From Xenorhabdus szentirmaii DSM 16338 (lineage in GTDB: Bacteria > Pseudomonadota > Gammaproteobacteria > Enterobacterales > Enterobacteriaceae), in contig NZ_NIBV01000005.1 of assembly GCF_002632585.1 (NCBI RefSeq), positions 30,872 through 82,876 on the forward strand: DNA of 52,005 bases, written 5' to 3'. The notes under the pieces are model-generated. The model saw only the letters and a program-made list of their open reading frames with translations. It searched no databases and was not told where the DNA came from. Both the position numbers and the translations under genes were made by a program. Position 1 is the first letter of the stretch; the number at the start of each line of letters is the position of its first letter. Shown piece by piece: positions 45,011 through 52,005 of the stretch.

Positions 45011-46479
45011 CTAACCTGACATCGCGTTCAGCGTCAATTCGGCCCGGACTTTCGCTGGTTCCGCCGCCGGGACGAAATCACAGAGCATCCCAAAACAGTA
45101 GGTATCCCAGCGATCCGGAGAGCGAATATTGAGTTTCGCTCTCATCAGCGCTTTTTTCATTATTACCCAGCGCCCGTTCTCATCAATCCTGACCGGTATC
45201 TTGGCGGCCTGTTCGGCGCTCTTGCTGCTGTTGTCCGGCCGCATTCGTCCGCTGCGAATGGCCCGCTGGGCCGCTACATTGGCGTAAGCGCGCTGGTTGA
45301 GATAGCGGCTACGGTCATAGTGGCTGAACATCGGTTTCCCCCACCGGATACGCTGCACCTCACGGCCGCTCCGCTCCAGGATGCTGGTTGTATCTGAGCC
45401 AACCTCGTCACTGTCAACGACCAGGCTGATATTGGGGTAAAGGACGGGATCGCACGTCAGATGAATAAATTCCCCAAATTCAACCGGATCACAAGCCCCG
45501 TCCATTTCGATGATGTTGTAGTTCACCAGCCGGCGGGTATCACCGCGCGCCCCGGAGATTTTGCACAGGTTAATGATAGACTTATCCCGCCCGTTCCCCA
45601 CGTCACACAGGGCCACCCAGCCCCAGCCTTTTTCCAGATAGACCTGACGCCGTGCCGCCCTAATAGATACCCAGTCACCGATTTAGGAAACTGGCCCAAC
45701 ACCTTAATCTGGTATTCCACGCTGTCACGCCCGCCGTATTCCGCCAGTTTCATTTTAATGAATGCCGGCACCACCAGCGGCGATTCTTCCGCATTGAGCG
45801 TGATCGCCGTATACAGCCCATGGGGGTTGTCAGGGTGGCGGGCGAGGCTATGGTGGGTATCGTAAAAATACCCGCCGGGGCGGGTGGGCTGGGAAAGCAG
45901 CAGAATGTGGTTATCTCGCTGGGTCAGGGCCCCCGTGATAATCCCGAAGGCTTTATCCGACACCCCGGAGGCCTCGTCCACAATGTAAAACAGGTATTCG
46001 GCATGTTCCCCGGCCAGCGCCTCTTCATTCCCCAGCCGGAACCCCTTAGGCATGACGGTCCAGACGCCTTTTCCACCCACCGCGTAAAATGTCGTCTCTG
46101 TCAGAACAAAGTAACGTTGCAGCCACGGAAAACGCCGGATACATTCCTGCCAGTTCACCTTCAGGTATTTGAAAATTCCGGTCATGACCTGTTGAATTTT
46201 GTTGGCCACGATGATCACCCGGGCATCGGGGTGAAACAGCATAAAGTACAGGATCATGATGCTGGTCATGTCCGATTTGCCCGTGCCATGCCCCGAGGTG
46301 ACGCTGGTTTTACTGCCACATTCCTGCACGGCCGCCAGGATCAAATCCTGCTGCCAGGTGGGGGTTTTGCCAAACAACTGAACGGCGGCCAGTCTCCAGT
46401 CGTACCGGTAGCGGATAACCATCTCCCGCCAGCGGGGATCACTGACCACACTGCGGGGTTTCTTGGGTCGGGCAGCCAC
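45011..46479 (-). pseudogene. terL: Phage terminase large subunit, one frameshift
   Basis: DNA-packaging motor. The N-terminal ATPase part (45,523-46,479): [21 protein letters not shown] then GHGTGKSD (Walker A), [14 protein letters not shown], and [18 protein letters not shown] (Walker B). The C-terminal nuclease part (frame 45,011-45,616) reads [30 protein letters not shown] and LVVDSDEVGSD. The two join if one base is added near 45,665 after SVTGYL. The repaired length is ~490 residues. Upstream small-subunit-like genes overlap tightly, as in a phage packaging operon. Confidence 0.82.
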
Positions 46480-47150
46480 TACCGGTTGTCCTCCGCGTCA
46501 TAAATATCCTCCGTAGCCGCATAGTCATAATCCGGTACGTCGTCTAACGACGCCAGTAACTCGCCTTCCCGTGTCTCACCCCAGTGATCCCGGTCGCCAT
46601 AACCGCCCTGATCGACCAGCTCATGCACCTGCTGACGTTTTGTCGCCCGGTAGGCGCAGACCTGCCGGTCCAGTTCCTCCGGGTCAATCACGGTATTCTC
46701 GACGTCCTCTTCCGATCCCTGCTTCAGGGCATGGCGCACCCTTTCCAACAAAGCCGGAGGCACCTTACCGCCCTGGGATTCAATGTAATCGGCCGTTTGC
46801 AGCGCCCCCCATGCTTGCTCTTGCTGGTATTGATAGGCATTGGCGATGAGCGTGGTTTCACCCATTTTAACCGCGTGTTTTTCCTCATCACGGTGGGTTT
46901 TCAGTAGCCCCTGTTTCAGGGCCGTCAGGGTACGCATCACATCGGTCATGGCATACGCACAGTCATTCAGCATTTTGAGCTGCTTAAAGGCCGGATGCAG
47001 CGCGCCTGCTTCAGGATTCAGTGCAAATTCCGCTTCCTGCTTTTCCAGCTCGGCGATGGATCGGTCACGCACCCGCTCCACCAATGCGACGTGGGCCAAT
47101 GCCCGCCGCATCAAATCCATTTCCAGGCCATCCAGATAACCCGCGGCCAT
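46479..47150 (-). CDS. Terminase-operon protein (small-subunit-like or packaging accessory)
   Basis: 223 residues, helical, acidic C-terminus. It overlaps terL by one base and its own upstream neighbour by one base. Features: [20 protein letters not shown] (helix), [20 protein letters not shown], and an acidic tail [19 protein letters not shown]. No specific signature; assigned to packaging because of its position directly upstream of terL. Confidence 0.55.
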   Translation of the reverse strand: MAAGYLDGLEMDLMRRALAHVALVERVRDRSIAELEKQEAEFALNPEAGALHPAFKQLKMLNDCAYAMTDVMRTLTALKQGLLKTHRDEEKHAVKMGETTLIANAYQYQQEQAWGALQTADYIESQGGKVPPALLERVRHALKQGSEEDVENTVIDPEELDRQVCAYRATKRQQVHELVDQGGYGDRDHWGETREGELLASLDDVPDYDYAATEDIYDAEDNR

Positions 47151-47602
47151 TAATCGACATCGGCCTGCCTTGGCGTGGCGTACCGGCCGTGTTTCATGGC
47201 GGTTTCATTGCCCACCGGCAAACGACGGCCTTCCCCCCGGGGTAATTTTTGATGGGTCATGATCACTTCAGGCGGCATGATCAGTTTCGCGTTCCGGCTG
47301 TCGGCACTTTTTACCGGTGAAGACGGCGCATCGGTGTCTGTTTGCCTCCTTTTGGTGCTCGGCCTGGGGCTAGGGCGGGCATGGCTTTCCGCGGATTGTC
47401 CGGCTTCTGGCCTGTGCTTTTTGGGGGGATGGGTTTGATCACGCTTTGCACCATGATCATCGGAGGGGGCAGAATGGGCCGACCTCAAATAGCGGCGCGC
47501 CGTGTTGGGGTTGAGGTGGTAATATTCGGCATATTCACGGATGCTGATCCCCTTTTCAGCGCATAGCCTATTGAAATTAGATACGTGTTTCTGCCAATTC
47601 AT
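47150..47602 (-). CDS. Helix-turn-helix protein, terminase small subunit-like
   Basis: 150 residues. N-terminal DNA-binding helices: NFNRLCAEKGISIREYAEYY followed by HLNPNTARRYL, the HTH that terminase small subunits use on the packaging site. The linker is Pro/Lys/Ser-rich, and the C-terminus has LPRGEGRRLPVGNETAMKHG, as seen in phage small-terminase or Gp1-like proteins (family memory). First gene of the leftward packaging operon. Confidence 0.6.
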   Translation of the reverse strand: MNWQKHVSNFNRLCAEKGISIREYAEYYHLNPNTARRYLRSAHSAPSDDHGAKRDQTHPPKKHRPEAGQSAESHARPSPRPSTKRRQTDTDAPSSPVKSADSRNAKLIMPPEVIMTHQKLPRGEGRRLPVGNETAMKHGRYATPRQADVD

Positions 47603-47880
47603 CCCTATCGATCCAAGTCACCCCTCAATGCCTGTGATGATACATAAGCATTAATATGTTTCATTAGCGTAACCTTCCTTCAATGATCGATTTATTACTT
47701 CCTATCTTCTTCAGCAAAAAACCACGAGCCCTTGTATTTTGAAAATTGATTGCGATATGAACATAATTATATTTGGCACAATATATATGTGCAATCCGGT
47801 AAAATGGGTGCGATTACTTAAATATAAAAGCTACGGGTGACGAAGGAAAAAAGTTAAATTTCCCCGCAACTTTTTTCATT
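47603..47880. promoter_or_regulatory. Upstream region of the packaging operon
   Basis: Non-coding, AT-rich. It contains a long inverted repeat GAAAAAAGTT (47,846-47,855) / AACTTTTTTC (47,868-47,877), a likely terminator hairpin or binding site. It should also hold the packaging-operon promoter and perhaps the pac site. Confidence 0.45.
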
Positions 47881-47915
47881 ATTATCATTATGATTTAATA
47901 GTATTTTTTTGAAAA

Positions 47916-47956
47916 ATTTCAAGGTGAAATTCCCAATAGTTTACCTAAATTTCACC
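47916..47956. other. parS: parS-like centromere
   Basis: ATTTCAAGGTGAAAT (47,916-47,930) contains two inverted ATTTCA boxes, and ATTTCACC follows at 47,949. P1 ParB recognises ATTTCA(A/C) heptamers arranged like this, with an AT-rich IHF segment beside them (AT tract at 47,890-47,912). It lies 230 bp downstream of parB, the P1 order parA-parB-parS. TCGCCA hexamers are not obvious. Confidence 0.6.
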
Positions 47957-48187
47957 GCTTTTTTATTCTATATGATGAATAAAAAAATGTTTGCTCGATT
48001 ATGGAATATGCCTCAACAGTCCAAGTTGCTTACGCATTTTTCGTCATAAATGGTACCTATATTTAGCAGGCTGATAACTCCCTACACTTCGATTATGGTC
48101 AGTAGAAGAACTGACCCAACTTGCTACGCATACATTAGGTCAGTTTGGAGATGTGTAGATACCTATACCTTCATGGAGGAGAGAACA

Positions 48188-49192
48188 TCAACGACTCTCA
48201 ACCGAGGATGCTTCTTCATTTTCTAACGATGCAAAAATTTCATTTAAAGCTAAATCAATACGAGACTGAAGTTTTTTGTCGAGACGTGAAAATTCATAAA
48301 CAACGGTTCTGTTTTTCTGATGCTCTTTGCGTCGAGCATAAGTACGTTTATCTTCAAATATTCTCAGCTGACTTACAGTAACAGGATCTGAATGACGGGA
48401 TTTACGTGCTAGTTTTACACTACGAAAATGGCTTATAATCGCATTTTTAATGGAATCTGGTGTTTCTTCTTTTATTTCAGCCTTATCCATTTTGTCACGA
48501 ATTTCGTCCAGTATTTCTTCTAATGAAAGATTTAACTTCTTAATCTCTTCCATCATACTCAGCAAAAACTTATAGTCTGATAGAGATAATTCGGAAACAA
48601 CCGGGAAAAAAGCAATCATTTCTGCTGGAACTGATGCAGCTTGAAGTGCGCGCGTAACTTTTGCAGTTGAAATACCCTCAACTTCAGCAATATCACGCTG
48701 TTTCATTCCACTATCCAACATGAACTGAAAACGCAATCCCAATTCCCGTAAATTATGTTCTTTGGCTGTTTGCAAATCCGCAGCCAATTGACGGGCATCA
48801 TGTACATCAATATCTTCATCAGTGAGTAAAACATCCAATCCGATATTCAAAAAAATACAGGCGGCCCGACGACGTGAACCATCCAGTATTTCAATCTTTC
48901 CATCAATGACACGACCAATAGCTGGGAAAAATTGTTGTAGGAATATCGTCCTAATAATGTCCTGTAAGGATTCTCTAGTTAGCGTACTTTGGTCACGACC
49001 ATTAATAGTAGGATCAACAAATGTTTTCTCTTCCAGCTCATTTGCTGAAATATGTTGGCGCGTAAAAACCACCTTTTTCCCAGAGGAAAGAGTGAAGGTT
49101 CGTTTTTCAGCTTCTTGAGAATTCACCATATGATTTAGTGGAGAGTTCCCCATTGTTCGCCCGAGCCTCCGAATAGTTTTGTTTTTACTCAC
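48188..49192 (-). CDS. parB: ParB, P1-type centromere-binding protein
   Basis: 334 residues against about 333 in P1 ParB. Visible parts: ParB/Srx-like core (PTINGRDQSTLTRESLQDII; GRVIDGKIEILDGSRRRAA), DNA-binding HTH (MKQRDIAEVEGISTAKVTRAL), and a C-terminal dimerisation domain (YARRKEHQKNRTVVYEFSRL). It binds parS and stimulates ParA ATPase to segregate plasmid copies. The start overlaps the parA stop by 4 bp. Intact. Confidence 0.92.
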   Translation of the reverse strand: MSKNKTIRRLGRTMGNSPLNHMVNSQEAEKRTFTLSSGKKVVFTRQHISANELEEKTFVDPTINGRDQSTLTRESLQDIIRTIFLQQFFPAIGRVIDGKIEILDGSRRRAACIFLNIGLDVLLTDEDIDVHDARQLAADLQTAKEHNLRELGLRFQFMLDSGMKQRDIAEVEGISTAKVTRALQAASVPAEMIAFFPVVSELSLSDYKFLLSMMEEIKKLNLSLEEILDEIRDKMDKAEIKEETPDSIKNAIISHFRSVKLARKSRHSDPVTVSQLRIFEDKRTYARRKEHQKNRTVVYEFSRLDKKLQSRIDLALNEIFASLENEEASSVESR

Positions 49193-50391
49193 TGTTGGCT
49201 CCTTATATACTCAATTCTGTCAAATACAGCACGGACAAAAATATCCGCCTGGTTTTTAGCATTCCTTAATGCTTCAGGACTTCCCGGATATGATGCCGGA
49301 TTAGCACTAATCACCGTATCAAAAGTTTCACCACAGCGTTCAAACCCATCCAATCGGGGAAGTGACGCATCAAGCATTGAAGCAGTGAAAACTTCACGAG
49401 CATAACTTTGTGAAGTTTGATGATCATACTTTGTGCCCATTTTCGACATGAAGCCAATATTACCTTGCAAATGCAGTTCTATTCCTTCCGCTTCAATGCG
49501 TTCGATCATTTCAGGCAACCGAGTGAGATATTTCATTGTTGAATGGAAATCAACTTGAGCAGGAGGAGTTGGAGTCAGCAAGAGATTACTGGCTGCAATA
49601 GCATTAAGCATAAATGCATCCAGATGTGGCCCTGTATCAATGAAGATAAAATCATAATCTTTGGAAAGGCGATCAATAACCGTTTTTCGTAACACGTCAG
49701 AAGGAGAGATACCAGGTAAGTATTGTTGTACCAACTGATTCCACTCACTTGCTACAAAGGCATCATCAATAGAAGCTGGCATCACATCCACGCCTGGCAT
49801 AACGGTAGGATGGACAAATTGCTCAATAAGTTGTTCACGGCTTACGTTATTAAGCATAGCCTGAGCTGCTGTCTCCAAAACAGAACCAATGCTATTGTGA
49901 TGACTCAGGAACATTGTACTGGATGCCTGGGGATCCATATCAATAACTAATATACGTAAATCGTTATGAATTAAAGATGGATGAGAACGCAAACCATGAG
50001 CAAGTGTCACTGTTGACACAGTTTTTGATACTCCACCTTTAAGGTTAACCACGAAAATAGTGAAAGCATCTCCCCACTTGTCTCGATAGGTAGGAATATT
50101 ACGGTGTTTATAAATATCGATAACATTCTGAAGTGTCAGTGCATACTGGGAAGTAGAACCTGTTTGACGTCTACTAAATTCATAACCATGTTCTTCCATC
50201 TCGATTATAGCTTGATCTACCGCTCGCCGATTTAGCATAGGCATTTTGGCAACAGAATTTTTTGTAAATGTCTGATAATACTCGGTCTGATCAAGTTCTA
50301 TTCGTTGTTGTTCAATTTGATCACTTAGCCCTTGCAGCATTAACTCAGCTCTTCTCGCTATATCTGGAATCCCGCCGTAATTTTTTTGCAT
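49189..50391 (-). CDS. parA: ParA, P1-type partition ATPase with N-terminal HTH
   Basis: 400 residues from ATG 50,391 (MQKNYGGIPDI), close to P1 ParA (398). The longer frame from 50,487 adds 32 hydrophobic residues unlike ParA, so I reject it. The N-terminal ~100 residues are the winged-helix region that represses the operon. The deviant Walker A is KGGVSKTVST, Walker A' is VIDMDPQASST, and Walker B is YDFIFIDTGPHLDAF. It drives plasmid partition together with ParB/parS. Intact; operon parAB transcribed leftwards. Confidence 0.92.
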   Translation of the reverse strand: MQKNYGGIPDIARRAELMLQGLSDQIEQQRIELDQTEYYQTFTKNSVAKMPMLNRRAVDQAIIEMEEHGYEFSRRQTGSTSQYALTLQNVIDIYKHRNIPTYRDKWGDAFTIFVVNLKGGVSKTVSTVTLAHGLRSHPSLIHNDLRILVIDMDPQASSTMFLSHHNSIGSVLETAAQAMLNNVSREQLIEQFVHPTVMPGVDVMPASIDDAFVASEWNQLVQQYLPGISPSDVLRKTVIDRLSKDYDFIFIDTGPHLDAFMLNAIAASNLLLTPTPPAQVDFHSTMKYLTRLPEMIERIEAEGIELHLQGNIGFMSKMGTKYDHQTSQSYAREVFTASMLDASLPRLDGFERCGETFDTVISANPASYPGSPEALRNAKNQADIFVRAVFDRIEYIRSQQ

Positions 50392-50545
50392 ATGCACAAC
50401 TCTCATAGAAAGGTGTAAGATAATTATGATTGTACATTCTTTTAGTGTTTTTTCAAAAAAACAATGTACACATAGAAGAAATATCACCCATATAATTTTT
50501 TATTGATATCACTTGTGACAAATTCCGCGATAATATCAATCGAGT
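50392..50545. promoter_or_regulatory. parA promoter/operator region
   Basis: Upstream of parA are two perfect 8-bp inverted repeats: TGTACATT (50,431-50,438) / AATGTACA (50,463-50,470), and ATTGATAT (50,502-50,509) / ATATCAAT (50,533-50,540). P1-type ParA binds an inverted repeat at its own promoter, so either is a candidate operator. Confidence 0.45.
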
Positions 50546-51055
50546 AGACGTTTGAAAGTTTTTCGGATTAAAGACACGGGTCACTCATTCTGCAAAAAGC
50601 GTAGATTAGGCAATCTGTTCTTAATGCGATAAAACCGTGTTTATTCATGGTTATCCTAAAGGCAATGTAAATGCAGTAGCATTATTTAATTTTATACAAT
50701 TTCATGAAGTAATCATAAACATGTATATCAGTAGCCCGGTCGTGGATCTCAATTGTCATTTAATACCCTGTTTTTGTCTGCAGTTGATGAGTTACGGTCG
50801 GTGTATAAAGTCGCCAATCCAGCGGTAAACAAGCCGCGAAGTAAACTGGCGAACGCCAGCGAAGTTATGCGAAACAATATCGTTATTAGTAAATTAGTGA
50901 TTTTGTGAAGTTGTAAACCTTCGCGCTGGAAAATACCTGTTTAAAGTCGTCGGTGATCGGTGAGAAGGGGAGTATGTATATGATCACGGTCAAACGCAAT
51001 GATAAGGCCGATGTGGGAAAAATGGCATAGTTGCTATCGAGGCTGGTGATCGGAA
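50546..51055. other. Non-coding or remnant stretch
   Basis: About 510 bp. The segment 50,779-50,910 is open in one frame (AVDELRSVYKVANPAVNKPR, SKLANASEVMRNNIVISK) without a start codon and may be the tail of a lost gene. I see no iterons, RNA gene or IS end. Confidence 0.4.
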
Positions 51056-51088
51056 ATGAACAGTAGGATCCTTAGTGAGGATACATAT

Positions 51089-51970
51089 ATGTCATTACCA
51101 ACGAAACAAGACTTAATTGACTGGCTCCTTAATAATCCTGATGAAGTTCGTAATGTTGTTAAGGGGAAGTTACAATATGAACCGACACGAACCCGCGATA
51201 CCTTCCTTTTTACATTTAATGGTGGAATGTATTTCGATGGGCAACTGTATCGCCTGTGTGGAACTCTCCATCATACTGGAGTATTCGGCAGTGTCTGGCT
51301 CAACGGCGTGGAAAATGTCAGTGTGAACCAACATGAAAACCCCGCTGCTAATATCATTGGTAATCACCTGCGGGAACTGAGCAACGATGCGTTTAACACA
51401 GATTTCCCAGTTGAAAGCGAAAATCCCTCCGAATTGGCGGTAGCCTCAGAACAGGAACTGAGCGACAATTCTCAGTGGTTAGTGGTAAGCGCAACCATAG
51501 AATTGGGGGTCTTAGTGGTGGGTTCAGTCGAGAGCAACACCACAAAACGATTACTGCCCTTCCGTCCCCAGCCGCTTAGTGGGGCCAGACTTAGCCCTTT
51601 GTCGACCGATATTGCAGGGGTTACCAGCACCAAACCAAGCCGAGTTTCTCATGGCGGTCAGCTTGTGATTGTTGGTTCAGGGATCAAAAGCTTGGCGCAA
51701 CTGACGATGGAGGCCGTGGGCCATATTAAAGCAGCTGATGAAGTGTTCTATGCTGTGGCGGATCCCTTGACTGAAGTTTTTATCGAGAAGAACGCCAAAA
51801 AAGCCTATGATATGTATATCCTTTACGATGATGGCAAACCGCGCGATCAGACGTATATCCAGATGGCAGAGGTCATGTTGCGCGCCTTGCGCCAGGGGAA
51901 ATATGTGGTAGGCGTTTTCTATGGTCATCTATATGAACGCATCCCGTTTGCAAGACAAAAGTTATTGTGA
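51089..51970 (+). pseudogene. Borosin-type peptide alpha-N-methyltransferase, truncated, with N-terminal extension
   Basis: Start at ATG 51,089 (MSLPTKQDL) with GAGG upstream; an in-frame ATG at 51,056 is possible. Residues ~1-185 are an unassigned beta-rich domain. From about residue 190: GGQLVIVGSGIKSLAQLTME, AADEVFYAVADPLTEVFI, YDMYILYDDGKPRDQTYIQM and VVGVFYGH. This matches the SAM-binding half of borosin enzymes (OphMA/SonM), which belong to the tetrapyrrole-methylase superfamily and N-methylate a peptide backbone. After YGH (normally YGHPGVF) it diverges at 51,931 and stops 13 codons later, so the rest of the domain is lost. Confidence 0.7.
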
Positions 51971-52005
51971 CATTGAAGGTAGATTGCAGCTCTATATTCG
52001 GCCTT

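Noticed and set aside
45820..46503. 227-codon plus-strand frame
   Set aside because: It is antisense to terL along its whole length and has an unlikely composition; terL motifs on the other strand are clear.
49189..50487. Longer ParA from the ATG at 50,487
   Set aside because: The extra 32 residues are hydrophobic and unlike ParA; starting at 50,391 gives the P1-like length.
1..52005. CRISPR arrays, tRNA or rRNA genes, origin iterons
   Set aside because: I looked for regularly spaced repeats and tRNA-like folds and saw none; the only initiator trace is the Rep_3 fragment at 24,235-24,609.

Overview
The window looks like part of a large plasmid or phage-plasmid from an insect-pathogenic enterobacterium, most likely Xenorhabdus or Photorhabdus. 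The pointers are an AidA/PixA-family inclusion-body protein, an orphan type VI Hcp with an effector-like partner, and P1/D6-style plasmid maintenance genes (ParA/ParB, a Dre/Cre-like recombinase and a rox-like site). It is a mosaic. GC-balanced phage structural genes alternate with AT-rich accessory blocks, and most joins carry a fragment of a mobile element.

Layout. (1) 1-3.0 kb: end of an IS1182-like transposase, then a leftward block with a membrane/coiled-coil protein, a frameshifted unknown protein, a PAAR-like protein and an RdgC gene broken by an amber codon. (2) 3.0-7.6 kb: a scrapyard with a PAPS-reductase fragment, IS110, tandem IS200 and IS1595 remnants, a probable group II intron fragment, a PixA/AidA gene and a broken pRiA4b ORF-3 gene. 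(3) 7.6-13.1 kb: leftward contractile-tail/baseplate genes (spike, gpD-like hub, gp53-like wedge and others), several frameshifted. (4) 13,100-21,955: a complete Tn3-family transposon (tnpA, res, tnpR, 31/32-matched terminal repeats) whose cargo is a full QatABCD anti-phage operon. (5) 22.0-24.6 kb: a truncated membrane/coiled-coil gene, a lytic-transglycosylase-like effector with a small membrane protein (candidate immunity), an orphan hcp and a truncated Rep_3 initiator. (6) 24,576-35,782: a second Tn3-family element whose outer ends enclose an AT-rich biosynthetic cluster: AroH-type chorismate mutase, vanillyl-alcohol-oxidase-like flavoenzyme, acyl-CoA-dehydrogenase-fold monooxygenase, formyltransferase, flavin reductase and an MFS exporter. 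Its tnpA is frameshifted. (7) 36.2-41.6 kb: a decayed type I secretion locus (HlyB and HlyD pseudogenes) with a papain-like/EF-hand protein and a Sel1 lipoprotein. (8) 42.3-47.6 kb: Dre-like recombinase with a 34-bp rox-like site, an unknown 305-aa protein and terminase genes. (9) 47.9-50.5 kb: parABS of the P1 type. (10) 51.1-52.0 kb: the truncated front half of a borosin-type peptide alpha-N-methyltransferase.

How it works together: recombinase/site and parABS are stability functions of the replicon. Terminase and tail genes are what remains of the virion genes. The two Tn3 elements brought in defence (Qat) and specialised metabolism. The T6SS and T1SS pieces are antibacterial weapons with candidate immunity genes. 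Many genes carry single-base indels in homopolymer runs, plus at least three in-frame stops, so the replicon is decaying or the assembly contains errors. I did not see an intact replication initiator, tRNA, rRNA or CRISPR array.
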